From Massilia sp. H6 (GTDB taxonomy: Bacteria > Pseudomonadota > Gammaproteobacteria > Burkholderiales > Burkholderiaceae_D): 64,000 nucleotides of DNA. Of this stretch, positions 1 to 8,347 are shown in pieces. Position 1 is the stretch's first letter; each line of letters starts with the position of its first letter. Location: positions 3,720,001-3,784,000 of the forward strand of contig NZ_CP103371.1 in the NCBI RefSeq assembly GCF_024802625.1, written 5' to 3'. The notes under the pieces were generated by a model. The model was not told the DNA's origin. It saw only the letters and a program-made list of their open reading frames with translations, and made no database searches. Both the position numbers and the translations under genes were made by a program.

Positions 1-3
1 CAA

Positions 4-378
4 TTGGCTTCGCGCTTGCTGTCGCGCCAGTTTGCCGTTTTCATCGGCGGCGGGCTGCTGTGCGCGCTGGTCGACGTCGGCCTGATGCAGCTGCTGCTCA
101 GCGGCGGCATGGCCAGCACGGCCGCCGCCAGCGCAGGCTTCGGCGCCGGGCTGCTAGTGAACTATGCCTTCCACAGCCGTGTTACCTTCAACACTGCGGC
201 CAGCCCGGCCAATTTCACGCGCTACCTGTGCGTGGTGGGGGTGAACTACTTGCTCACCATCGGCTGCGTGGCGCTGGCCGAGGCCAACTTAGACAACCCG
301 CTGCTAGGAAAGCTGCTGTCGCTGCCGCTGGTGGCAGTGAACGGCTATCTGCTCAGCAAATACTGGATCTTCAAGTGA
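4..378 (+). CDS. GtrA-family membrane protein (possibly 5'-truncated by window edge)
   Basis: About 124 residues with four predicted hydrophobic segments and the GtrA-like pattern (early VFIGGG-type segment, mid-protein NYAFHSRVTF, C-terminal SKYWIFK), the usual length for this family of small polytopic proteins. Family members are thought to help translocate polyprenyl-phosphate sugars for O-antigen or cell-wall glycan modification. The first available start in this frame is TTG at position 4, so the true start may lie outside the window. Its TGA overlaps the ATG of the next gene (ATGA), implying translational coupling within a surface-glycan operon. Family assignment is fairly secure; the glycan substrate is unknown. 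Confidence 0.8.
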   Translation: MASRLLSRQFAVFIGGGLLCALVDVGLMQLLLSGGMASTAAASAGFGAGLLVNYAFHSRVTFNTAASPANFTRYLCVVGVNYLLTIGCVALAEANLDNPLLGKLLSLPLVAVNGYLLSKYWIFK

Positions 379-1247
379 TGCAGCCGATGCACTTTGCGCC
401 CGTACGCAACGACCCCGCCGCCCTGGCCCGATACGGCGCGCTGTTCGCCGCCTGCTTCCCCGATAGCGGCAAATTCACGCCCGCCTACCTCGACTGGCTG
501 TATGTGGCCAATCCGGACGGCGCCGCGCTCGGTTTCGACGCCTGGGATGGCGAGCGCCTCGCCGCCCACTACGTGTGCGTGCCGGCGCGCGCCTGGGTCG
601 AGGGCCGGGAAGTGCTGGTGCTGCTGTCGCTCAATACGGCGACCCATCCCGACTACCAGGGCAAGGGGCTGTTCACCAAGCTGGCGGCGATGACCTACGA
701 AGCAGGCGCCCAGGCCGGTTTCGACGGCGTGTATGGCGTAGCCAACGCCAACAGCACCCCGGGCTTCGTGCGCAAGCTCGGCTTCCAGCTGGTGCGTCCA
801 CTGGAAGCGCGCGTGGGCCTTGGCCGCCTGCGGCATGCGCCCAAGCCGCAGGCCAGCGCGCTGTCATTCGAACGCAGCTGGACACCGGAAACGCTGGCGT
901 GGCGCTGCGCCAACCCGCACAACCGCGTACACGCGGTACCCGGTCACGGCGGCAAGCCTCTGCAACTGCATGCGGCGGCCATGGGCAGCTTGATTCCGGC
1001 CTACGCCGAACTGGAAGCGCCAGCTGCGACAGCGCCGATCGCCGGCGCAACGTCCGTGCTGTCGCCGCTGCGCCTGTTTATCGGATTGGCGCCGGACGCC
1101 ACCAGCAGCTACTGGAATTACGCCAGCATCCCGATGCGGCTGCGGCCCTCGCCGCTGAACCTGATCTGGCGCGCATTCGCGTCGCACACCCCTGCCCTCG
1201 ACCCGCGCCGCATTGCGTTTAGCTTCCTCGACTTCGATGCCTACTGA
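378..1247 (+). CDS. GNAT-family N-acetyltransferase
   Basis: 289 residues. The N-terminal half carries GNAT features: a beta-strand followed by an acetyl-CoA pyrophosphate-binding loop around THPDYQGKGLFTKLA (roughly residues 90-105), and later a GVANANSTPGFVRKLGF segment typical of the motif B region. The ATG overlaps the stop of the GtrA-like gene, which decides this start over longer in-frame alternatives that would lie inside that gene. By context it probably acetylates a sugar or amino-sugar intermediate of the same glycan pathway, which is inference. The C-terminal 120 residues are not recognised. Confidence 0.72.
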   Translation: MQPMHFAPVRNDPAALARYGALFAACFPDSGKFTPAYLDWLYVANPDGAALGFDAWDGERLAAHYVCVPARAWVEGREVLVLLSLNTATHPDYQGKGLFTKLAAMTYEAGAQAGFDGVYGVANANSTPGFVRKLGFQLVRPLEARVGLGRLRHAPKPQASALSFERSWTPETLAWRCANPHNRVHAVPGHGGKPLQLHAAAMGSLIPAYAELEAPAATAPIAGATSVLSPLRLFIGLAPDATSSYWNYASIPMRLRPSPLNLIWRAFASHTPALDPRRIAFSFLDFDAY

Positions 1248-2031
1248 GACCGGTCCTGCGAGCGCTCCGGCCGCGCTGTTCCTGTTCGCCCACCAGGACG
1301 ACGAGTTCGGCGTGTTCCAGCGCATCCTCGACTGCCGCGCACGCGGGCTGCGCGTGGCCTGCGCCTACCTGACCGATGGCCGCACGGCAAGCGCCAGCGC
1401 CGAGCAGCGCAACAGCGAATCGCTGGCGGTGCTGGCCGGGCTTGGCGTGGCGGCGCAAGACGTGTATTTCGCCGGTCTCGAACTGGGTATCGGCGACGCG
1501 CAGTTGCCACTGCATCTGGAGCGCGCAGCGGGATGGATCGGGCGCTGGCTCGACCGCTACCGGCTAATCGACTCGCTGCACGTCACCGCCTGGGAAGGCG
1601 GTCACCACGACCACGACGCGCTGCATGCGCTGGCGGTATTGCAGGCCGCCGCGCGCGGCCTGTTGGCGCGCACCTGGCAGTTCTCGCTGTACCAGGCGCG
1701 CGGCTTGCCCGGCCCGCTGTTCCGGGTGCTGGCGCCGCTGCCGGCCAACGGACCGGCGCGCGCCACGCCAATTCCATGGCGCGCCCGCCTGCGCCACCTG
1801 CGCGCCTGCCTGTCCTACCCGTCGCAGCGCACGACCTGGATCGGGCTGTTCCCGTTCGTGGCGCTGCACTATCTGCTGCGCGGCGTCGAGCAACTGCAGC
1901 CGGTCGCCATCGCGCGCCTGGCCGAACGCCCGCACGCCGGTGCCCTGTATTACGAAAAACGCCAGTTCTTTACCTGGCCCCAGTTAGACGCCGCGCTCGC
2001 CCGCTGGCGCGCCACCAATTCCGCCACCTGA
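1237..2031 (+). CDS. PIG-L/LmbE-like deacetylase
   Basis: 264 residues from the ATG at 1237. The N-terminus has the family metal-binding motif as FAHQDDEF (usual form HPDDE, here with Q in place of P) and a second histidine-rich motif GGHHDHDALHA near residue 120, together matching the zinc-dependent PIG-L fold that removes acetyl groups from N-acetylglucosamine-type substrates. The gene overlaps the end of the GNAT gene by 11 nt, so it is in the same operon. An in-frame TTG at 1213 is possible but less likely. Pairing a deacetylase with an acetyltransferase and a flippase-like protein suggests N-acyl exchange on a cell-surface sugar (inference). Confidence 0.78.
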   Translation: MPTETGPASAPAALFLFAHQDDEFGVFQRILDCRARGLRVACAYLTDGRTASASAEQRNSESLAVLAGLGVAAQDVYFAGLELGIGDAQLPLHLERAAGWIGRWLDRYRLIDSLHVTAWEGGHHDHDALHALAVLQAAARGLLARTWQFSLYQARGLPGPLFRVLAPLPANGPARATPIPWRARLRHLRACLSYPSQRTTWIGLFPFVALHYLLRGVEQLQPVAIARLAERPHAGALYYEKRQFFTWPQLDAALARWRATNSAT

Positions 2032-2051
2032 AACAGCAAGAGGTTCACTGC

Positions 2052-4163
2052 ATGACCCCGCCCGACTCTGTCCTGCGCCGCCACCCGTGGTCGCTGGCCC
2101 TGCCCTTCGCTCTCGCCTGCATCGCATGGTTCCTGTACCAGCGTAATGTCGGACTGCACCCGACCATTTTCGCCGACGAGTGGTACTACAGCAAGATGGC
2201 GCGCCTGACCGCACTGCCCGATGCAATTGTCCCGTCCTATCTCTACCTGTGGATCTTCGGCTTCACCAAGGCTTGCGGCGACGGCTACATGGAATGTGTA
2301 CGGGCCGGCAACCTGGCTTTGTTCATGGCTGCCGCGCCCTTTGTCTACGCGGTCACGCGCCGCTTCACAAGCAGCCTGGTGGCGTTTGCCGTGGCGGTGC
2401 TGTCGGCGCTTGCACCGCTAAACGTGTACACCGCCTATTTCATGCCGGAGACCACGTATTACTTTGGCTTTTGCGTGCTGAGCTGGGTGGCGCTCACGCG
2501 CATGCACTGGCACCCGATGTGGCAGGCGCTGGCGGTCGGCACGGTACTGGGCGTCATGAGCCTGGTGAAAGTGCATGCGCTGTTCCTGCTGCCGGCGCTG
2601 TGCCCCTTCCTGGTCTATGCGAGCTGGCACCGCGGCGGGCCATGGCTGGTGCGCGGCCTGGTGGTGGCCGCTGCAACCGCAGTATTCACGGTCGTTATCA
2701 AGTTTGGCCTGGGCTGGCTGATCGCCGGCGAGGCCGGCCTGAGCCTGCTTGGCCCCTTCTACCAGGGCGCGGTCAACGCCAGCGGCAACTCCAGCACGTT
2801 CCGGCTGCTGGCGCCGGCGTTCATCAACGGCCGCGGGCACCTGATGGCGCTGGCGATCCTGTACGGCGTACCGCTGGCAATCCTGGTGCACGAATTGCTC
2901 ACCCGCGCCCTGCGCCCACGCAGCGCGGCCGGTGCTGCCGACCCGCGCAACTTGTTGCACATTTATACCTTCCTGACCCTGGGCGCCGCGGCCGGCGTGA
3001 CGGTACTGTACACCGCCACCCTGGACGCGCCGGGCAGCAGGGAAATCCTGCGCTTGCACCTGCGCTATTACAGCTTCGTGTTTCCACTGCTGTGCATCGT
3101 GGCTGCGGCCGCGATCTCGCCGCGCCAGCAGGATCGGGCGGCGTCGGCCCTGCCATGGCTGCGCTGGGTGCTGGCGCTCGCCCTCGGCGCGGTGCTGGTG
3201 TTCTCGCTATCGAGACTGCATGGTTACGCGTTGAACACCGTGGATGGCCCCGACATTGGTGGTATCGACCTGCTCGGCCCGCCAGGCATGATTCTTATCG
3301 GGCTGCAGCTTGCGCTGTTGCTGGCCTGGGCGGCCCGCCTGCGCGCCGCGCCACTGCTGTTCGTGTTCGTGGCCCTGCCGGCTTCGCTGGCGGCCAGCCA
3401 TGACGGCGCCGGCCGCTACCTGGCTGCGCACCGCCCCCCGGGACACGCCGACACGGTCGGCAAGTTCATGCGCCAGACCGTGCCGCCAGCCGACCGTGGC
3501 CAGGTGGTGGTCGCCGGCACGGACATGACGCAAATCATGCGCGTTCAGTTCCACCTCGACCATCCGGACAGCGTGCCGCTGATGCTCGAGACGCCGGGAC
3601 CGATCGCCGACTACCTGGTGCCAATCAACAAGAAGTGGATGGTCTTGCTGGGCGACCAGAACCAGCTTCCGGATAGCCTGACCCGGGTGCTGCACACGCC
3701 CCACTACACCGTGGTGCGCCTGCCGGAACCAGACCGCCCGGTGGGACGCCTGCATCTGTCGGCCCAGCCCGATCCGCAATTCATCACCGCAATGGCAGGC
3801 TTGTCGCATGCGGAAGCCTGGGGCCGCTGGTCGGACGCCAAGCAGGTGGTGATTCACTTCGCACAGCCGCTGCCGCGCCGTGTCGGCGTGGTGCTCAATG
3901 CGCGCGCCTATGACATCAATGCGACCCTGCCATTCACGGCCCACGTCGGCGGTGTGACGAAAGAATTCCGGGTTGGGTGGCATCTGCAGGAAATCGGCCT
4001 GCATTTCGATACCGACGGCAGCGCGCGCACTCTGGTGATCGACGTGCCGCAGCCGGTGTCGCCGGCCGAACGCGGCTCGCCAGGCGATCCACGCAAGCTC
4101 GGCATCGGTATTGCCGAAATCACCATCACCGACGGCAGCCTGCCGGCGCAGGCCACGCGCTAA
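2052..4163 (+). CDS. Polytopic membrane glycosyltransferase-like protein with C-terminal DUF7024-like domain
   Basis: 703 residues; the ATG is preceded by AAGAGG about 8 nt upstream. The first ~420 residues contain some 10-11 hydrophobic segments with short acidic loops (for example FADEWYYSKMARL near residue 40), like GT-C or ArnT-type lipid-linked sugar transferases. The soluble C-terminal part has LSHAEAWGRWSDAKQVVI followed by a beta-rich stretch, the pattern I associate with the DUF7024 domain found at the C-terminus of phosphoglycerol transferases and related envelope enzymes. It is the last gene of the left-edge glycan operon, 20 nt after the PIG-L gene. Catalytic activity is not proven by sequence. 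Confidence 0.62.
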   Translation: MTPPDSVLRRHPWSLALPFALACIAWFLYQRNVGLHPTIFADEWYYSKMARLTALPDAIVPSYLYLWIFGFTKACGDGYMECVRAGNLALFMAAAPFVYAVTRRFTSSLVAFAVAVLSALAPLNVYTAYFMPETTYYFGFCVLSWVALTRMHWHPMWQALAVGTVLGVMSLVKVHALFLLPALCPFLVYASWHRGGPWLVRGLVVAAATAVFTVVIKFGLGWLIAGEAGLSLLGPFYQGAVNASGNSSTFRLLAPAFINGRGHLMALAILYGVPLAILVHELLTRALRPRSAAGAADPRNLLHIYTFLTLGAAAGVTVLYTATLDAPGSREILRLHLRYYSFVFPLLCIVAAAAISPRQQDRAASALPWLRWVLALALGAVLVFSLSRLHGYALNTVDGPDIGGIDLLGPPGMILIGLQLALLLAWAARLRAAPLLFVFVALPASLAASHDGAGRYLAAHRPPGHADTVGKFMRQTVPPADRGQVVVAGTDMTQIMRVQFHLDHPDSVPLMLETPGPIADYLVPINKKWMVLLGDQNQLPDSLTRVLHTPHYTVVRLPEPDRPVGRLHLSAQPDPQFITAMAGLSHAEAWGRWSDAKQVVIHFAQPLPRRVGVVLNARAYDINATLPFTAHVGGVTKEFRVGWHLQEIGLHFDTDGSARTLVIDVPQPVSPAERGSPGDPRKLGIGIAEITITDGSLPAQATR

Positions 4164-4177
4164 TCGGGATACAGGCC

Positions 4178-4210
4178 GGTAAACAACAACAGGCGCTGGA
4201 GAGCGCCTGT
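4178..4210 (-). terminator. Rho-independent terminator of rhlE
   Basis: A perfect 9-bp stem (ACAGGCGCT, loop of 4, AGCGCCTGT at 4189-4210) is followed on the minus strand by the T-rich run TTGTTGTTT. It lies about 87 nt beyond the rhlE stop. The plus-strand side lacks a T-run, so it mainly serves the minus strand. Confidence 0.5.
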
Positions 4211-4296
4211 GCATTGACTGCTTGCCGGCGTGATCATGCCGGCGCGGTTGTCAAACGATGGATTGAACGGCGCGTGCCTGGCGCCGTCGACCTTGA

Positions 4297-5964
4297 CTAG
4301 CGCGGACCGCCGCCGAGCAGATAAGCCAGCTGCTGCTTGCCCGGCTTGCTGCTGCCCGGCTGCGGCGTGACGGTTTCCTTGTGCGCGGCGCTCGATGGCT
4401 CGTAGGGCTTGAGGAACCACGGGTCGACCTTATCACGGCGCGGCGCACTGCCATAGCTCGGGCGCGGGCCACGTTCGCTACGCTCGGCACCACGCGGGGC
4501 GGCACCGGTTTCTTCGGTACGGCGGCTACGGCGCTCGCCTTCGCGTGATACATCGCGCGCCGCATCGCGCGTCGCATCGCGCGTCGCATCGCGCGCTGGA
4601 CCACGCGCACCATCGCGCGCACCATCGCGCGCGCGGCTCGATGGCGCCACGAAGCCGGTCAGCTCGCCACGGGTGATGGTCTGCTTGATCAGCTTTTCGA
4701 TATCGACCAGCAGGCGCTCGTCCTTGTCGGTATACACCGACAGCGCGTCGCCCGAGGCGCCGGCGCGGCCGGTGCGGCCGATGCGGTGTACGTAGTCTTC
4801 AGCGTTGTACGGCAGGTCGTAGTTGATCACGCACGGCAGGTCGGTGATGTCGAGGCCGCGTGCAGCGACGTCGGTGGCGACCAGCACTTCGATCTCGCCC
4901 TGCTTGAAAGCCTCGAGCGCGGCCATGCGTTCTTGCTGGGTCTTGTCGCCGTGGATCGCCGAGGCCTTGATGCCCTTCTTCTCGAGGTGGGTCGACAGGC
5001 GCGAAGCGCCGATCTTGGTATTCGAGAAAACAATCACCTGCTTGAGCTTGCGCTCGCGGATGATGTGTTCGACCACGTCGCGCTTGAGCTCTTCTTCTAC
5101 CTTGTAGACGATCTGGGTGACCTTGTCGGCGGTGGCATTGCTGCGCGCGACTTCGATCAGCACCGGCTTGTCGAGGAAGCTGTTGGCCAGCCGCTTGATC
5201 TCGGCCGAGAAGGTGGCCGAGAACATCAGGTTCTGGCGCTTCTTTGGCAGCAAATTGATGATGCGCTGCAGGTCGGGCAAGAAGCCCATGTCGAGCATGC
5301 GGTCGGCTTCGTCCATGACCAGCATCTGCACTTGCGACAGGCTGACGTTCTTCTGTTCGATATGGTCGAGCAGTCGTCCCGGGGTGGCGATCACGATCTC
5401 GACGCCGCCCTTCAGGACGATGGTCTGGCCCTTCATGTCCATGCCGCCGAACACCACGGTGGAGCGCAGCGGGGTGTGCTTGGCGTAGGCCTTGACGTTC
5501 TCGGCCACCTGCACCGCCAGTTCGCGGGTCGGGGTCAGGATCAGGGCGCGTACCGGATGGCGCGCCGGCGACATGCTGCTGCTGGCATGCGCCATCAAGA
5601 GCTGGATGATCGGCAGCGAGAAGCCGGCGGTCTTGCCGGTACCGGTCTGGGCGGCGCCCATGACGTCGCGGCCCTGCAGCACCAGCGGGATTGCCTTGGC
5701 CTGGATCGGGGTCGGGTGGACATACCCCTGGTCGGTCAACGCGCGCAGGATTTCCGGCGCCAGGCCAAGGTCGGCGAAGCGCACGGTAGGCTGCTCGTCG
5801 GCGGCAACCTGCTCGATCGGCGCGTCGAGCAGCGCGTCGGCCGCATCGGCGTCCGGGCGGGCTGCAGGCGCTGCCGGTGCAGTGGCGGCCAGGACCAGGT
5901 CGGACGCGGTCATCGGGGCGGTATCGGTCGGGGCGCTGGCTGGATTGTTCTGGGTATCAGACAT
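4297..5964 (-). CDS. rhlE: DEAD-box ATP-dependent RNA helicase RhlE-type
   Basis: 555 residues. All core motifs are visible: Q-motif region (HPTPIQ near residue 83), Walker A AQTGTGKT at 105-112, PTRELA, TPGRLLD, MDEADRMLDMGF, FSATF, VATDVAARGLDI and HRIGRTGRAG. A 60-residue Ala/Asp-rich N-terminal extension precedes the core. The C-terminal tail is basic, low-complexity and built from repeats of the type RDAT/RDGA, consistent with RNA binding. RhlE proteins remodel RNA in ribosome assembly and RNA turnover. The gene is monocistronic, with its own terminator at 4178-4210. Assignment to RhlE rather than another DEAD-box class rests on overall resemblance. Confidence 0.9.
   Translation of the reverse strand: MSDTQNNPASAPTDTAPMTASDLVLAATAPAAPAARPDADAADALLDAPIEQVAADEQPTVRFADLGLAPEILRALTDQGYVHPTPIQAKAIPLVLQGRDVMGAAQTGTGKTAGFSLPIIQLLMAHASSSMSPARHPVRALILTPTRELAVQVAENVKAYAKHTPLRSTVVFGGMDMKGQTIVLKGGVEIVIATPGRLLDHIEQKNVSLSQVQMLVMDEADRMLDMGFLPDLQRIINLLPKKRQNLMFSATFSAEIKRLANSFLDKPVLIEVARSNATADKVTQIVYKVEEELKRDVVEHIIRERKLKQVIVFSNTKIGASRLSTHLEKKGIKASAIHGDKTQQERMAALEAFKQGEIEVLVATDVAARGLDITDLPCVINYDLPYNAEDYVHRIGRTGRAGASGDALSVYTDKDERLLVDIEKLIKQTITRGELTGFVAPSSRARDGARDGARGPARDATRDATRDAARDVSREGERRSRRTEETGAAPRGAERSERGPRPSYGSAPRRDKVDPWFLKPYEPSSAAHKETVTPQPGSSKPGKQQLAYLLGGGPR
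4551..4634 (-). repeat. 12-bp tandem repeat inside the rhlE C-terminal tail
   Basis: Seven consecutive 12-nt units (CATCGCGCGTCG-like on the plus strand, period 12, some units diverged) encode the four-residue repeat RDAT/RDGA on the minus strand. Because the unit is a multiple of three, copy-number change keeps the reading frame. Confidence 0.8.
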
Positions 5965-6229
5965 ATTCTTGTTGGACAGTATTTCGTTAGCTCTAGGGCT
6001 GCGCCTGCGGGCACGGCCTGCACAGCCCGACTGGCCTGCGCGGAAAGCTTCCAGATGGAACAGCGGGACGGCGAACCGGACCGCAAAGGCTGTCGGGGGC
6101 GCCAGGATTCGGACGCGCGGACGTAGACGCAGTTTAGCGGCCTACACGATACCTGAATTCGCCCCCCCTGTATATAAGCTACTGTTTTCGGGGAAGTTTT
6201 TCACTGTCTTCAACGCTCGCGCGCGCAGC

Positions 6230-6985
6230 TCAAGGCGTCCAGCCGCGCTGCTGGGCGGCGCGTTCTTCTACCGGGTCGAGCGTGGCGCCGACGATGCGGC
6301 TGTCAATGGCGGCCCGCACCGCCGGCGGCAGCGTGCTGCCGTCGACCCAGGCCGCGCCCGCCCTGGCCTGGGCCAGCACCGGGATGGTCCAGCGTCCGCC
6401 TGCGCGGCAGGCCAGCCCGGCGGTGGTATCGATCACGAAGCTGCGGCAATAGCTGCCGTCTTTCGATACGAAGGTGACGCCGATGCGCACGCCGGATTCG
6501 GATGGTCCGGGGCTGGTCAGCTGGCCGCCGAGCGCGTCCATGAGCTTGCCGCGCGCTACCAGTGCGCCATCGCTCGTCATGAGGCTCATGATGTCGGGAT
6601 CGGGGCCCCAGGCCTCCCAGCCGAGGGCACCGCCCACGGCTCCCATGGCCAGCGCCGCGCCGATGGCGGCGAAGTGCCGCGCCGTCCATCCGGGATCGCG
6701 TGGCTGGGTCGGCGGCAGCGCGCAAGGACGTCCGGGGCGCACGGCATCGAGATGGACCACCTTGGCGCCGCGCGGCGGCGGCTGGCTGCGGTGGTTGCCG
6801 TCGTGGCCGTTGGCCGAGACATGGAAGATATGCGAGCGCCCCAGGCTGGACTGCTCCTTGCGGTGCCGGGCGACGCGCGCCGCCAGCACCGGATCGACGC
6901 GCAGGGCACGTTCGACTGCCGCCCGCGCCGGATCGGCCAGCTCACCGTGGATGTATGCAATCAGGAGGTCGTCCGAGAAGTTCAT
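6230..6985 (-). CDS. Anti-sigma-factor-like membrane protein
   Basis: 251 residues from ATG at 6985. The N-terminus (LLIAYIHGELADPARAAVE, then paired VDPVLAARVARHR) matches the short helical N-domain of membrane anti-sigma factors. A hydrophobic segment near residues 105-125 (AAIGAALAMGAVGGALGW) divides it from a C-terminal periplasmic-type domain of ~110 residues with two cysteines (SYCRSF, GLACRAGG). No zinc-finger HxxxCxxC is present. No sigma-factor gene is adjacent: the upstream gene, 8 nt away, encodes a LON-domain protein. Likely role is membrane sequestration of an ECF sigma encoded elsewhere (inference). Confidence 0.6.
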   Translation of the reverse strand: MNFSDDLLIAYIHGELADPARAAVERALRVDPVLAARVARHRKEQSSLGRSHIFHVSANGHDGNHRSQPPPRGAKVVHLDAVRPGRPCALPPTQPRDPGWTARHFAAIGAALAMGAVGGALGWEAWGPDPDIMSLMTSDGALVARGKLMDALGGQLTSPGPSESGVRIGVTFVSKDGSYCRSFVIDTTAGLACRAGGRWTIPVLAQARAGAAWVDGSTLPPAVRAAIDSRIVGATLDPVEERAAQQRGWTP

Positions 6986-6993
6986 ACGGCACG

Positions 6994-7614
6994 CTAGGAG
7001 GTAATCAAACCGTGTTCGTCGAGCACATCGTGCAGCAGTTCGAGACGAATCACGGGATTGTCGAGCATGAGCATATTGTGCTTTTGCTGGTTCGGCAAAG
7101 GCAACAATTCGCACCAGCGGTTCGCCACCCAGCCGCAATCGTCGAGGCGGAAAGGCGGCTGCACTGGCCAGCGGTGCTGCGGCACGTCGTGCAGCGACGA
7201 CAGTACCCGGTCGAGCGCGTCGGACGCACCCTGTAGTTCGGACGGCACGCGCACCGTGTGGTCGCCTTCGACCAGCTCGGCTTCGGCCATCCAGAGCCCG
7301 TTCAGGCGCTGTTCGGCGGTAAGCACCTTGAAACGCGCCCCGCCCCGGCACAGCACCTGCAGCAACCCGGGCGAAGTGGTGGTGGTTTCGGTGACCGAGG
7401 CAATGGTGCCGGCGGCCGCGAAGCGTTCTGGTTCGCCCTCGGGCTGACGCGTTTCCTGCCCTTGGGTGAGCAACACCACCCCGAACGGCAGGTCGTCGGT
7501 GAGGCAGCGGCTGATCATGTCGAGATAGCGCACCTCGAACACCTGCAGCGGCAACACCCCGTCCGGGAACAGTACCGTGCTGAGCGGGAACAGCGGCATG
7601 GAAATCGTCGACAT
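6994..7614 (-). CDS. LON peptidase substrate-binding-domain protein
   Basis: 206 residues that begin with the typical Lon N-domain start (MPLFPLSTVLFPDGVLPLQVFEVRY) and continue through a GVVLLTQG strand. No AAA+ or Ser-Lys protease domain follows, so this is a stand-alone LON substrate-binding-domain protein, a common bacterial family of unknown mechanism. It is followed 8 nt later by the anti-sigma-like gene and preceded by the small membrane protein gene at 7706-8140, all on the minus strand, suggesting a three-gene operon. Function in recognising a substrate or feeding a protease is only inferred from the domain. Confidence 0.82.
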   Translation of the reverse strand: MSTISMPLFPLSTVLFPDGVLPLQVFEVRYLDMISRCLTDDLPFGVVLLTQGQETRQPEGEPERFAAAGTIASVTETTTTSPGLLQVLCRGGARFKVLTAEQRLNGLWMAEAELVEGDHTVRVPSELQGASDALDRVLSSLHDVPQHRWPVQPPFRLDDCGWVANRWCELLPLPNQQKHNMLMLDNPVIRLELLHDVLDEHGLITS

Positions 7615-7705
7615 GATCCAATCATGACAGAATCACCCGAGAGACCGGAGCACGATTGAGGGGGCGAAAACGGCGCTGCCGGCCTGCGGCCATGGCGGCT
7701 ACCCG

Positions 7706-8140
7706 TTAGCCCCCTGCTGGAGCTTGCAAGGGCAGCGTCCGGATCGCGCGCTCCAGGTTGCCCAGGCGCCAGCGCAGCCGCTCCAGGCCGGGATCGGGCA
7801 TCGGCACCACCCGCACCAGCAGCGTCCCGCCCGCCAGCACCGGGCAGGCAATGGCGTGCTCACCCGCCTGGTCGAAGGGCAAGCGGAATTCGCCGCCCGG
7901 CGCCAGTTGCATGGGGCCGAACACAAGCGGGGCGCCGGTGCGGTTACGCAGCAGCAGCACATCTTGCACGCCCAGGGTCAGGCGCACCGAAGATGGCTTG
8001 CTGCCGGGCGCGATATCGAGCGGCAGCTCATGGCTGTTGCCGCGCAAGGGCGCCAGCGCGCCCCACAGCAGCGCCAGCAGCAAGCCGCCCCCCAGCACCG
8101 TGAGCGGCCAGTGGCGGCGCCAGGCTGCATCCGCACTCAT
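7706..8140 (-). CDS. Small membrane-anchored protein, cupredoxin-like fold possible
   Basis: 144 residues from ATG at 8140. A basic N-terminus (SADAAWRRHW) precedes one hydrophobic segment (LTVLGGGLLLALLWGAL), giving a single N-terminal anchor with the rest outside the cytoplasm. The soluble part has short alternating strands (VLLLRNRTGAPLVFGP, GGEFRLPF, ACPVLAGGTLLVRVVP) that resemble a cupredoxin-like beta sandwich, but the usual Cys/His/Met copper ligands are not clearly present. I do not recognise the family firmly. It is first in the minus-strand group with the LON-domain and anti-sigma-like genes, and is divergent from the histidine kinase gene. Confidence 0.5.
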   Translation of the reverse strand: MSADAAWRRHWPLTVLGGGLLLALLWGALAPLRGNSHELPLDIAPGSKPSSVRLTLGVQDVLLLRNRTGAPLVFGPMQLAPGGEFRLPFDQAGEHAIACPVLAGGTLLVRVVPMPDPGLERLRWRLGNLERAIRTLPLQAPAGG

Positions 8141-8208
8141 GCCGTACAGGGCGATGGTGCGCCAGGCAGGTCGGGGAAACGACGCGGAAAATAACGCATA
8201 ATATTGAA

Positions 8209-8249
8209 TTGAATAAATTTTGAACGCCGATATTGTTGCCCGAGCAACA
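8209..8249 (+). promoter_or_regulatory. Candidate promoter with overlapping inverted repeat in divergent intergenic region
   Basis: TTGAAT (8209-8214), 16-nt spacer, TATTGT (8231-8236) fits a weak sigma70 promoter reading into the histidine kinase gene. The inverted repeat TGTTGC-CCGA-GCAACA (8234-8249) overlaps the -10 element, a geometry expected of an operator, although a simple hairpin is also possible. The region is AT-rich relative to its surroundings. Confidence 0.35.
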
Positions 8250-8347
8250 TTTCGCGTGCGCCCCAAGCCTGTAAGGATGCGTATCCTACTGCTTTTCGCG
8301 CGTTTCCAATCAACCTGCTTCACGGCGCTCGCCGCGCGCCCGCACCC

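Noticed and set aside
4551..4634. Tandem repeat as a CRISPR array
   Set aside because: Period of 12 nt with no spacers, inside a coding sequence; it encodes a simple peptide repeat.
4786..6126. Long plus-strand reading frame opposite rhlE
   Set aside because: Antisense shadow of a GC-rich gene: composition is His/Gln/Arg-rich with no family signature, and it lies wholly within rhlE, whose motifs are complete.
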